From Methylobacterium sp. J-068 (GTDB lineage: Bacteria; Pseudomonadota; Alphaproteobacteria; Rhizobiales; Beijerinckiaceae): a DNA stretch of 64,000 nucleotides. How positions within the stretch are numbered: the stretch's first letter is position 1; every line of letters begins with the position of its first letter. A program made the translations under genes and the position numbers. The stretch is from positions 62,001 to 126,000 of the forward strand of contig NZ_JAKSXY010000070.1 of assembly GCF_022829445.1 (NCBI RefSeq). Reading direction: 5' to 3'. Below are positions 56,253 through 64,000 of the stretch, piece by piece. The notes beneath the pieces were generated by a model that was given only the letters and a program-made list of their open reading frames with translations, had not been told where the DNA came from and searched no databases.

Positions 56253-56711
56253 GTGAGCTTCTCTTCCTCCTCCCCCTTCACGACCGGGAAGGCCTGCCGC
56301 AGCGGCCCCTTCCCCCGTCGATCCGTCGAAATCGGTGCGATCGTCGTCGCCTTCATCTACTGGTGGCCGCTGGCCGCCGCCTATGTCGCCTGGAAAGTCG
56401 CGGGCTATCCGGCCCTCGGCGAGTTGCGGGGCTGGGCCGGACGTGGCCTGTCCTGGAATTCGGGAGCGACGCGTTCACGCTTCGCCGCCGCGTTCGAGGC
56501 GGCCAATCGCGGTGGCGTCACGGGCAATCGCGCCTTCGACGAGTATCGCCGGAGTGAGCTCGACCGCTTGGACGCCCAACGGCGCGCCCTTCAGGAAGAG
56601 AGTCGCGCCTTCGCCGAGTTCGTCGAGGAGTTGAAGCGGGCGAAGGACCGCGAGCAGTTCGACGCCTTCATGCAGAAGCGTCGCGCGGCGGACACCACCC
56701 GCTCCGTCTGA
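56253..56711 (+). CDS. DUF2852 membrane protein
   Basis: A 152-aa protein with a Ser-rich start, one transmembrane helix ([27 protein letters not shown]) and a charged helical C-terminal region with [46 protein letters not shown]. This is the DUF2852 pattern, common in Hyphomicrobiales and without known function. The start is GTG with GGAG upstream. A palindromic operator candidate lies just before it, and a strong terminator follows. Confidence 0.88.
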   Translation: MSFSSSSPFTTGKACRSGPFPRRSVEIGAIVVAFIYWWPLAAAYVAWKVAGYPALGELRGWAGRGLSWNSGATRSRFAAAFEAANRGGVTGNRAFDEYRRSELDRLDAQRRALQEESRAFAEFVEELKRAKDREQFDAFMQKRRAADTTRSV

Positions 56712-56738
56712 ACGACGAGGGATCCGGGAGGGTTGGCC

Positions 56739-56771
56739 AGAGGGCTCCCGGCCGTGCGCCGGGAGCCCTCT
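56739..56771 (+). terminator. intrinsic terminator after the DUF2852 gene
   Basis: A 13-bp perfect stem AGAGGGCTCCCGG/CCGGGAGCCCTCT with a 7-base loop, followed by TTCGTGTTG. It lies 27 bases past the stop. Confidence 0.88.
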
Positions 56772-56896
56772 TTCGTGTTGTCGAACCAGATAAGCGCTCT
56801 CGCTCAGCGGCCGCCGATGCTCTAGGAATTCCGCTTGCGTCTGGAACTCGGCTCTGCTGCCCTGGATCGGACCACCGCCTTTCGGGAGATCCAGCG

Positions 56897-57538
56897 ATGC
56901 AGGCAGCGGCGGCGCCCGTCCGAGTGGTGGATCACCCGCTCGTGCAGCATAAATTGACCCTGTTGCGCCAGCGCGAACGCTCGACCAAGGGCTTCCGTCA
57001 GATCCTCAACGAGATCGGGATGCTGCTGGCCTATGAGGTCACGCGCGACCTGCCCCTTGAGAGCGTGACCATCGATACACCGATCCAAGCGATGGAGGCC
57101 CCGCAGATCGCCGGCAAGAAGCTCGTCCTCGCGCCGATCCTGCGGGCGGGCGTCGGTTTCCTCGATGGCATGCTCTCCCTGGTTCCGTCGGCCCGCGTCG
57201 CGCATGTGGGCCTCTATCGCGATCCCGAGACGCTGGAAGCCGTGGAGTATTACTTCAAGGCGCCCTCGGACCTGATCGACCGCACCGTCCTGGTGCTCGA
57301 CCCGATGCTGGCGACGGCGAACTCGGCGGTGGCGGCGATCGATCTGCTGAAGAGCCGAGGCGCTCAGGATCTGCGCTTCGTCTGCCTGCTCGCCGCACCG
57401 GAGGGGCTCGCCCGGTTGCAGGCCGCGCATCCCGACGTGCCGGTCTGGACCGCCGCCATCGACAGCCACCTCAACGACCATGGCTATATCGTGCCGGGCC
57501 TCGGCGACGCCGGCGATCGGATGTACGGGACGCGCTGA
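56897..57538 (+). CDS. upp: uracil phosphoribosyltransferase
   Basis: Salvages uracil with PRPP to give UMP; 213 aa. It shows [30 protein letters not shown]-like [34 protein letters not shown], the PRPP loop [13 protein letters not shown] and the C-terminal [13 protein letters not shown]. The functional partner deoB lies 3.4 kb away; no uracil permease is in the window. Confidence 0.97.
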   Translation: MQAAAAPVRVVDHPLVQHKLTLLRQRERSTKGFRQILNEIGMLLAYEVTRDLPLESVTIDTPIQAMEAPQIAGKKLVLAPILRAGVGFLDGMLSLVPSARVAHVGLYRDPETLEAVEYYFKAPSDLIDRTVLVLDPMLATANSAVAAIDLLKSRGAQDLRFVCLLAAPEGLARLQAAHPDVPVWTAAIDSHLNDHGYIVPGLGDAGDRMYGTR

Positions 57539-57561
57539 CGCGCGTCGCCGAGAGATCATCC

Positions 57562-57593
57562 TTGCCGAACGGGAGTCTTGCCAAACGGGAGCC
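57562..57593. repeat. 16-bp tandem direct repeat before the quinone oxidoreductase gene
   Basis: TTGCCGAACGGGAGTC (57562-57577) and TTGCCAAACGGGAGCC (57578-57593) differ at two positions. They lie 37 bases before the ATG at 57630. They could be a repeated half-site or a simple local duplication. Confidence 0.45.
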
Positions 57594-57629
57594 CGGCCGC
57601 ACATGACGGGCACCCGGAGGAGATCCACG

Positions 57630-58640
57630 ATGACAGCCAGCCTACCCGAGACGATGCGACAGATCCGGTTCAGCGGAGCCGGCGGCCCGGACGTGCTGAG
57701 CCTGGAAACGGTGCCGTTGCCGCAGGCCGGAGCCGGTCAGGTTCTGATCGAGGTCGTGGGCGCGGGCGTCAACCGTCCCGACATCCAGCAGCGCGAGGGG
57801 AAATATCCGCCGCCGAAGGGCGCCACGGAAATCCCGGGGCTCGAAGTCGCGGGCCGTGTCGTCGCCCTGGGCGAAGGTGCCACGGGCGTCTCGATCGGCG
57901 ACGAAGTCTGTGCCCTGGTGATCAGCGGCGGCTACGCGGAATTCGCCGTCGCGGAGATCGGGCAGTGCCTGCCGAAGCCGCGCTCCCTCTCGCTGATCGA
58001 GGCCGGCGGCCTGCCGGAGAACTACTTCACGGTCTACAGCACGGTGATCGAGCGCGGGCGGCTCAAGGCCGGCGAGGCCTTCCTCGTCCATGGTGGATCG
58101 AGCGGCATCGGCTCCACGGCGATCCAGATCGCGAAGCATCACGGCGCCCGCGTCTTCGCCACGGCTGGCTCCGCCGAGAAGTGCGACTTCTGCCGTGAAC
58201 TCGGCGCGGACGCCGCCATCAATTATCGGGAAGCGGATTTCGTCGAGGCCGTGAAGGGCCTCACGGACGGCAATGGCGTCGATGTCATTCTCGACATGGT
58301 CGGCGCTCCCTACCTCGCCAAGAACCTGTCCGCCCTGGCGATCGAAGGCCGCCTCGTCCAGATCGCCTTCATGCAGGGCTACAAGGTCGATGCCTTCAGC
58401 ATGACCCCCATCATGATGAAGCGGCTGACCTTCACGGGCGCCACGTTGCGCGCGCGCCCGAAAGCCGAGAAGGCGGCGATCGCCCAGGGCCTGGCGCGCG
58501 ACGTCTGGCCGTTGCTGGAAACCGGCGCCATCCGTCCGATCATTCATGCCACCTTCCCTCTGGAAGAGGCGCGCAAGGCGCATGAACTCATGGAATCGAG
58601 CACGCATCTCGGCAAGATCATGCTGACCACCGGCCGCTGA
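57630..58640 (+). CDS. NAD(P)H:quinone oxidoreductase, zinc-independent MDR family (PIG3-like)
   Basis: A 336-aa medium-chain reductase. The N-domain has MRQIRFSGAGGPDVLSLETV and GAGVNRPDIQQREGKYPPPKGA. The nucleotide domain has FLVHGGSSGIGSTAIQIAKHHGARVFATAGS. The C-end is HELMESSTHLGKIMLTTG. No zinc-binding cysteine cluster is present. The EIPGLEVAGRV and GLPENYFTVYS segments match the TP53I3/PIG3 quinone oxidoreductase group. GGAGGAG lies eight bases upstream of the ATG. Confidence 0.93.
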   Translation: MTASLPETMRQIRFSGAGGPDVLSLETVPLPQAGAGQVLIEVVGAGVNRPDIQQREGKYPPPKGATEIPGLEVAGRVVALGEGATGVSIGDEVCALVISGGYAEFAVAEIGQCLPKPRSLSLIEAGGLPENYFTVYSTVIERGRLKAGEAFLVHGGSSGIGSTAIQIAKHHGARVFATAGSAEKCDFCRELGADAAINYREADFVEAVKGLTDGNGVDVILDMVGAPYLAKNLSALAIEGRLVQIAFMQGYKVDAFSMTPIMMKRLTFTGATLRARPKAEKAAIAQGLARDVWPLLETGAIRPIIHATFPLEEARKAHELMESSTHLGKIMLTTGR

Positions 58641-58653
58641 GCCGGCTTGCCCG

Positions 58654-58679
58654 GGAACTCCGCTCTCGAGCCTCGCGTT
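58654..58679 (+). promoter_or_regulatory. EcfG (general stress) consensus promoter
   Basis: GGAAC (58654-58658), 17 bases, CGTT (58676-58679). This is an exact match to the GGAAC-N16/17-CGTT motif of the alphaproteobacterial PhyR-NepR-EcfG stress response, which was defined in Methylobacterium. It lies 81 bases before the small membrane-protein gene. Confidence 0.75.
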
Positions 58680-58759
58680 TCCGACCCGAGCATGACCTGA
58701 GAGCGAACTGTCGCTTGGGTCGAAACGACGGTCTTCGGGACCGGTCAAGCGAGGATCGA

Positions 58760-59062
58760 ATGGCGGATAATCTACACGGTCAGGATGCCCGGCAGGGCAA
58801 GCGCGGCAAACCGGTTCTCTACGTCCTCGTCGCCAGTCTGGTTCTCCTCGCGATCGCGATCACCGGACTGATGACGTGGCAGGGCGCGAACGCGCCGAAG
58901 GACTACGCGAGCCAGAGCCAGGATGCATCGCGCAAGGAAGTGACGGGCTCGGTGAGCGGGAATTCGAACACGACATCGTCGTCGACGACGGGCAGCGTGC
59001 CGGCCGCGAACCCCGCCTATCCGAGCGCGGCCCAGCCGTCCGCGAACGGCAACAAGCAGTAA
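58760..59062 (+). CDS. small single-pass membrane protein, probably stress-regulated
   Basis: A 100-aa protein with a charged cytosolic start (MADNLHGQDARQGKRGKP), one transmembrane helix (VLYVLVASLVLLAIAITGLMTW) and a Ser/Asn/Thr/Gln-rich outer tail without structure. GAGGA lies eight bases upstream of the ATG. No family is recognised. The exact EcfG-type promoter upstream suggests induction in general stress. Confidence 0.75.
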   Translation: MADNLHGQDARQGKRGKPVLYVLVASLVLLAIAITGLMTWQGANAPKDYASQSQDASRKEVTGSVSGNSNTTSSSTTGSVPAANPAYPSAAQPSANGNKQ

Positions 59063-59094
59063 TCTCGCGCGGGGTCCGTCCGTGCCGATCCGCC

Positions 59095-59976
59095 TCAGCG
59101 GGTCGGTACGGGCGTCTCGCCACGGTAATCGTAGAAACCGCGCTTCGACTTGCGGCCGAGCCATCCGGCTTCGACGTACTTCACGAGAAGCGGGCAGGGC
59201 CGGTATTTCGAGTCGGCGAGCCCCTCGTAGAGCACCTGCATCACCGACAGACACGTATCGAGACCGATGAAATCGGCGAGTTGCAGCGGACCCATCGGGT
59301 GGTTCGCGCCGAGCCGCATGGCGGTGTCGATCGACTCGACGGACCCGACGCCCTCGTAGAGCGTGTAGATCGCCTCGTTGATCATCGGCAGCAGGATGCG
59401 GTTGACGATGAAGGCCGGAAAATCCTCCGACATCGTCGAAATCTTGCCGAGCTTGGCGATGAACGCCTTGGCCGATTCGTAGGTCGGGTCCTCCGTGGCG
59501 ATGCCGCGGATCAGCTCGACGAGCTGCATCACCGGCACCGGGTTCATGAAGTGGATCCCGATGAACCGCTCCGGCCGGTCCGTCGACGCCGCCAGACGCG
59601 TGATCGAGATCGACGAGGTGTTGGTGGCGATCAGGGCATCGGGCCTCAGCGAGGCGCAGAGGGTGCTGAAGATCTGACGCTTCGTCGATTCGTCTTCGGT
59701 GGCCGCCTCGATGACGAGATCACAGGGCGCCAGATCATCGAAGGTCTCCGCGCCCACGATGCGCGCGACCGCGGCGCGACGCTGCTCGTCGGCGATGGTG
59801 CCCTTGGAAACCTGACGCGCGAGGTTGCCGTCCACGGTCGCCAGACCGTTGTGAATGCGAGACGGATCGCGGTCGTTCAGACGGACGTCGAGGCCCGCCA
59901 TCGCGCAGACATGCGCGATACCGCTGCCCATCTGTCCGGCACCGATGATTCCGACCGTTCTGATATCGATGCCCAT
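59095..59976 (-). CDS. hbd: 3-hydroxybutyryl-CoA dehydrogenase
   Basis: Oxidises (S)-3-hydroxybutyryl-CoA with NAD(P); 293 aa. NAD loop TVGIIGAGQMGSGIAHVCAMAG. Catalytic His in IGIHFMNPVPVMQLVELI. CoA-binding Ser/Asn in ATNTSSISITRLA. Domain two has FIVNRILLPMINEAI and GANHPMGPLQLADFIGLD. In methylotrophs it may serve crotonyl-CoA chemistry of the ethylmalonyl-CoA pathway or PHB turnover. It follows etfB-etfA on the same strand, a conserved cluster. Confidence 0.95.
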   Translation of the reverse strand: MGIDIRTVGIIGAGQMGSGIAHVCAMAGLDVRLNDRDPSRIHNGLATVDGNLARQVSKGTIADEQRRAAVARIVGAETFDDLAPCDLVIEAATEDESTKRQIFSTLCASLRPDALIATNTSSISITRLAASTDRPERFIGIHFMNPVPVMQLVELIRGIATEDPTYESAKAFIAKLGKISTMSEDFPAFIVNRILLPMINEAIYTLYEGVGSVESIDTAMRLGANHPMGPLQLADFIGLDTCLSVMQVLYEGLADSKYRPCPLLVKYVEAGWLGRKSKRGFYDYRGETPVPTR

Positions 59977-60010
59977 CGCCTGAACTCGCACCCTTCCGGC
60001 GTGACTTGAT

Positions 60011-60038
60011 CGGCGACCGAACCCCCGTCCGGTCGCCG
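60011..60038. repeat. 9-bp inverted repeat between etfA and hbd
   Basis: CGGCGACCG and CGGTCGCCG pair perfectly around ten bases, 35 bases upstream of the hbd start on the minus strand. There is no U-tract, so it could be an operator, an mRNA-stabilising stem or a weak terminator after etfA. Confidence 0.4.
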
Positions 60039-60161
60039 TGGACGCCCAGTCCGCTTATAGCGTCGCGCGGCAGCGCCTTCCTAGAACAATTCCCTGCAAG
60101 GACGCCACCGTCATGAGGTCGGACCGGCCGCCGTGCGAACCGGATGACCTCAAGCGTTCGC

Positions 60162-61109
60162 TCAACCCTTGGCCTTGGCGATCTCGGATTGCAGATCCGG
60201 CACGACCTGGAACAGGTCCCCGACGAGGCCGTAATCCGCCACCTGGAAGATCGGCGCGTCCTCGTCCTTGTTGATCGCCACGATGACCTTGGAGTCCTTC
60301 ATGCCGGCGAGATGCTGGATCGCGCCCGAGATGCCCACCGCCACGTAGAGATCGGGGGCGACCACCTTGCCGGTCTGGCCGACCTGCCAGTCGTTCGGGG
60401 CATAGCCCGCATCCACCGCCGCGCGCGACGCGCCCACCGCGGCGCCGAGCGTGTCGGCCAGCGGTTCGATGAGCTCCTTGAACTTGTCGGCCGAGCCGAG
60501 CGAGCGCCCACCCGAGACGATGATGCGCGCCGCGGCCAGTTCCGGCCGGTCGGACTTGGCGATCTCCTCGCCCTTGAAGCTCGACTTTCCCGCATTGGCG
60601 GCCGTCTGCACGGGCTCGATCGCGGCCTCGGCGCCGCCCTCGGCCGCCGGCTTGAAGGCCGCCGTCCGCACGGTGATCACCTTCTTGGCCTCGGTGGCCT
60701 GAACGGTCTGGATCGCGTTGCCGGCGTAGATCGGCCGCTCGAACGTGTCGGGCGAGACCACCGTGATGATGTCGGAGATCTGCGCCACGTCGAGGAGGGC
60801 GGCGACGCGCGGGAGCACGTTCTTGCCCGTGGTCGAGGCCGCCGCGATGATCACGTCGTAGGGCGCCGCGATGGCGGCAATGAGCGCGGCCGTGGGCTCG
60901 GCCAGGGCATGGTCGTAGGCACCGTCCTCGTTGAGGAGCACCTTCTCGACGCCGTCGAGCTTGGCGGCCGCTTCCGCCGCCGGGCGGCTGCCGGTGCCGA
61001 GCACCAGGGCGTGGACGGGACCGCCGAGCTGAGCGGCGGCGCTGAGCGCCTTCCGGCTGGCGTCGCGCACGGCGCCGTTGTCGTGTTCGATGAAGAGGAG
61101 CGTGGCCAT
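60162..61109 (-). CDS. etfA: electron transfer flavoprotein alpha subunit
   Basis: The FAD-binding subunit of ETF, which accepts electrons from acyl-CoA dehydrogenases and passes them to ETF:quinone oxidoreductase. 315 aa; FAD motif [53 protein letters not shown], then [21 protein letters not shown] and [25 protein letters not shown]. Ninety bases downstream of etfB on the same strand. Confidence 0.97.
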   Translation of the reverse strand: MATLLFIEHDNGAVRDASRKALSAAAQLGGPVHALVLGTGSRPAAEAAAKLDGVEKVLLNEDGAYDHALAEPTAALIAAIAAPYDVIIAAASTTGKNVLPRVAALLDVAQISDIITVVSPDTFERPIYAGNAIQTVQATEAKKVITVRTAAFKPAAEGGAEAAIEPVQTAANAGKSSFKGEEIAKSDRPELAAARIIVSGGRSLGSADKFKELIEPLADTLGAAVGASRAAVDAGYAPNDWQVGQTGKVVAPDLYVAVGISGAIQHLAGMKDSKVIVAINKDEDAPIFQVADYGLVGDLFQVVPDLQSEIAKAKG

Positions 61110-61199
61110 GATGGGGGAGAAATCCTCGAAAGGGCCGGAGCCGTTGTGACGAGCCCGTCGCCCTCGCGGCGCCGGGCCCCGACGGGAGGCTGGGCGTTC

Positions 61200-61949
<750 letters not shown>

Positions 61950-62178
61950 GGCGTTCACAATCCTCCGCGCGGACAATTTTCTTCGATCAGGCCGGCGCGG
62001 CGCGCGATGGACATCCGACGAAGCCGGAAATCCTGAACCTTGATCTTTGAGGCGGCGGACCGTAGCGGCCTCATTTCCGCCTTGTCAACGCGGGCCCACG
62101 CCGCCACGCGGTGGTCGACCACCACCATCGCGGGATCGGTTCCCACCCGGCCGCCGCGTCCCGAACGTGTCCGGGCCG

Positions 62179-62751
62179 TCAGCGATTCTTTCCCGGCACC
62201 CAAAGCACGTCGTCGGCGCCGTTCGCGTTCGCCGTGCGGCTCGCCACGAAGAGGAAATCCGAGAGCCGATTGAGGTATTGCAGGGCTTCCGGAGAGACGA
62301 TTTCGCCCTCGGTCGCCGCGAGTGCCACGGCGAGGCGCTCGGCCCGCCGGCAGATCGTCCGCGCCAGGTGCAGCGCCGCCGCGGCCGGCGACCCGCCGGG
62401 CAGCACGAAGGATTTGAGCGGCGAAAGGTCGGCGTTCAGGGCGTCGATATCCCGCTCGATCCGCTGGACCTGAGCGGCGACGACGCGAAGCGGTTCGTAT
62501 TTCGGCGGTTCCGCGCTCTCCGGCGTCGCGAGATCGGCGCCGAGATCGAACAGATCGTTCTGGATGGCACCGAGCATCGCGTCGAGCGTCGGATCGGCAT
62601 GCAGGCGCACGAGGCCGATGCATGCATTCGTCTCGTCGACCGTGCCGTAGGTCTCGATCCGCAGATCCGCCTTGGAGCGGCGTTCGCCGCTGGCAAGCGC
62701 CGTCGACCCCTTGTCGCCGGTGCGGGTATAGATGCGGTTGAGCGTGACCAC
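62179..62751 (-). CDS. PduO-type cob(I)alamin adenosyltransferase
   Basis: Makes adenosylcobalamin from cob(I)alamin and ATP; 190 aa. Signature IYTRTGDKGSTALASGERRSK for ATP binding, YGTVDETNACIGL, LKSFVLPGGSPAAAALHLARTICRRAERL and LQYLNRLSDFLFVASRTAN. Adenosylcobalamin is the cofactor of methylmalonyl- and ethylmalonyl-CoA mutases, essential for glyoxylate regeneration in methylotrophs. It lies next to the etf-hbd cluster, as in other Hyphomicrobiales. Confidence 0.96.
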   Translation of the reverse strand: MVTLNRIYTRTGDKGSTALASGERRSKADLRIETYGTVDETNACIGLVRLHADPTLDAMLGAIQNDLFDLGADLATPESAEPPKYEPLRVVAAQVQRIERDIDALNADLSPLKSFVLPGGSPAAAALHLARTICRRAERLAVALAATEGEIVSPEALQYLNRLSDFLFVASRTANANGADDVLWVPGKNR

Positions 62752-62832
62752 GGCGGATGTCCTATCGCGAGGATGACGATTGTCGACGAACCTAGCGCGA
62801 TTTCACCCGTCCGGGAGGCGTAAAAACGCGAA

Positions 62833-62862
62833 GAGCCGGCCTCGCTCGCGCGAGTCCGGCTC
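62833..62862 (-). terminator. intrinsic terminator after the PagL-like gene
   Basis: A stem GAGCCGG-CTCGC / GCGAG-CCGGCTC with one C/T mismatch and loop TCGC. On the minus strand it is followed by TTCGCGTTTTTACG, with a T5 run at 62827-62823. It is 24 bases past the stop. Confidence 0.75.
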
Positions 62863-62886
62863 CGATCCATCACGTTGTGGATGGGC

Positions 62887-63501
62887 TCAGAAGGTGTAGC
62901 CGAGCTTGCCGCCGAAATTGGTCAGGCCGCGATTGTTCGCGCACAGACCGGCATTCGACATGTGCTCCACGGTCGCCATGATGCTCCAGTGCTCGGTGAG
63001 CCGGAAGCCGAGGGCGGCGGCCTCCCGGAACAGCGGGTTGCAGCCGAGCGTGTTGAAGCCGTCCGGCGTCGTTGGCTTCGGGCCGGTATAGCCATTGTGG
63101 AAGCCGGTGCCGAAGAAGCCTTCGAGGAATACGATGTTGTTCAGGGTCTGCGGGAAGAGATCCACGGTCCAGGTGCCGCCGATATAGGCGTAGCTGGTCC
63201 GTCCGCCGAAGTTGTAGCTGCCGCCGACGGTCGGACGCGGCACGAAGGCTTGCCAGAAGGGATCGAGGCTGACACGCGGCTTCGCGAAGAGAATTTCACC
63301 GTTGATGTTGTTGGTGTTGTGCTCCGCACTGCCAGGATCCTGGACGGCACCGCCGATCCGCACCTCGGAGACGATGCTCAGAGGCTGTACGGGGCTCGTA
63401 TAAGCGACCGACGAGGGTCGGAGATCGGCGGCCTGTGCCGGCAAGGTCACCGAGAGGGCGACGACGGCGGCGGCGAGACGGCGGAACGAATGGGGATGCA
63501 T
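62887..63501 (-). CDS. PagL-like lipid A 3-O-deacylase / acyloxyacyl hydrolase
   Basis: A 204-aa outer-membrane beta-barrel. The signal peptide is RRLAAAVVALSVTLPAQAA. Alternating strands end in the aromatic LTNFGGKLGYTF. The catalytic motif VEHMSNAGL matches the H-x-S-N-A-G signature of PagL, which removes the 3-O acyl chain of lipid A. Two cysteines (CNPLF and LCANN) may form a disulfide. The ATG at 63501 begins the signal peptide. A terminator separates it from the adenosyltransferase gene. Confidence 0.88.
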   Translation of the reverse strand: MHPHSFRRLAAAVVALSVTLPAQAADLRPSSVAYTSPVQPLSIVSEVRIGGAVQDPGSAEHNTNNINGEILFAKPRVSLDPFWQAFVPRPTVGGSYNFGGRTSYAYIGGTWTVDLFPQTLNNIVFLEGFFGTGFHNGYTGPKPTTPDGFNTLGCNPLFREAAALGFRLTEHWSIMATVEHMSNAGLCANNRGLTNFGGKLGYTF

Positions 63502-63753
63502 CAAAACGGTTCCGGTTGGACCGGCCCTGTCTAGCACGGCTCGCGGCGTGGGCGGCAGGCGGCGGAACGCGGTTTGCCGCTCTTACCGGCCGATAGCTGT
63601 GATGTGAGGCCGCGGCGCCACACACACGTCATGCGTGGCGATGAGGCGCGACCGGCGGGGATTAAGCCGATGCCCGGCATCCTGGCGATGCCCCGCAATC
63701 GCGGCGATGCTCCGATCCGCGAAGGGATGCTTTGCAAAACCCCGGAGAGGAGA

Positions 63754-63942
63754 TCAGGCGGACCGCCACCAAACCACGCCCATGATCAGGATGATGGCGA
63801 GGAATTGCAGCAGCACGCGCAGGCGCATCAGCTTCTGCGAGACGTTCGCGCTGCCGCCCCGCATCATGTTGAGGAGGCCAAGGAACAGGACGACCGCCAC
63901 CGCGAGACAAGCGAGCAGCACGAGGGTGTTGGAAGAAATCAC
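63754..63942 (-). CDS. twin-transmembrane (HIG1-like) protein
   Basis: A 62-aa protein with two hydrophobic helices, SNTLVLLACLAVAVVLFLGLLNMM and RVLLQFLAIILIMGVVWW. They are joined by a polar loop RGGSANVSQKLMR, the HIG1/twin-TM pattern of alphaproteobacteria. HIG1 proteins in mitochondria associate with cytochrome oxidase; the bacterial role is unproven. Relatives usually lie directly beside the cobalamin adenosyltransferase gene. Confidence 0.82.
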   Translation of the reverse strand: MISSNTLVLLACLAVAVVLFLGLLNMMRGGSANVSQKLMRLRVLLQFLAIILIMGVVWWRSA

Positions 63943-64000
63943 GGCGTCTCTCGCGGCTGCGGGGGCGTTCCAGGTCTCATCCCCTTATGGGCTCCGCAGC

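Noticed and set aside
57562-57593. 16-bp direct repeats as a regulatory array
   Set aside because: Only two imperfect copies without symmetry; kept as a repeat feature but not as a finding.

Overview
The window is very GC-rich chromosomal DNA from an alphaproteobacterium of the Hyphomicrobiales. A Methylobacterium/Methylorubrum-like methylotroph is the best guess. The reasons are the alphaproteobacterial gene neighbourhoods (hrcA|rph-rdgB-hemW; dnaA-dnaN-recF; mutM|ubiE-ubiB-coaBC; etfBA-hbd with a cobalamin adenosyltransferase), a DUF1236/DUF2852/DUF1192 gene repertoire, a PQQ-dehydrogenase-like protein, and one promoter matching the EcfG general-stress consensus. I cannot confirm species without a search. 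No rRNA, tRNA, CRISPR array, prophage or insertion sequence was seen.

Layout. 0-8 kb: end of a DUF1236-type gene, hrcA, a histidine-rich secreted protein behind four tandem 21-bp palindromic units, then rph-rdgB-hemW, an antisense LpoA/YraM-like lipoprotein, rsmI, a YraN-family gene and a single-domain response regulator. 8-13.5 kb: a YehZYW/OpuC-type osmolyte transporter with no ATPase gene, an L,D-transpeptidase and an extensin-like protein. 13.5-25 kb: an M3 oligopeptidase, coiled-coil and small hypothetical proteins, a thioredoxin-reductase-like flavoprotein, purL-bolA-(DUF29)-grxD, a membrane hydrolase-like protein, recQ and a VapBC toxin-antitoxin pair.

25-31 kb is the replication-initiation block, leftward: dnaA-dnaN-recF, then a LysE-type exporter. 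It is preceded by a 0.7-kb lower-GC gap before rpsT that carries a cluster of GANTC sites. The dnaA-dnaN spacer holds three 46-bp structured repeats. 31-45 kb: an agmatinase-family hydrolase, a GST, coaBC, ubiB, ubiE, mutM, a YidB-like protein, a long uvrB and a head-to-head GT61 glycosyltransferase. 45-54 kb: an ankyrin protein, an unusual quinoprotein, a YciA-type thioesterase, a GH10 xylanase, a lipoprotein esterase, a lytic transglycosylase, a double-ATPase peptide-ABC protein, deoB and DUF1192. 54-64 kb: LuxR and TetR regulators, DUF2852, upp, a quinone oxidoreductase, a small membrane protein under a probable EcfG promoter, hbd, etfA, etfB, a PduO-type adenosyltransferase, a PagL-like deacylase and a twin-transmembrane protein.

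How the genes work together. Most are housekeeping: replication and repair (DnaA, DnaN, RecF, UvrB, MutM, RecQ), nucleotide salvage and clean-up (PurL, Upp, DeoB, RdgB), ubiquinone and CoA synthesis, Fe-S handling (BolA/GrxD), cell-wall maintenance (LpoA, LDT, SLT) and C4 acyl-CoA oxidation feeding electrons through ETF. No complete undescribed system was found. The most interesting non-coding signals are the 4x21-bp palindrome array at 1423-1503, the three 46-bp repeats at 28517-28654, the inverted pair of three-hairpin elements at 1964-2061 and 53711-53808, and the GANTC cluster upstream of dnaA. The most interesting coding signal is a quinoprotein whose active-site acids are displaced.
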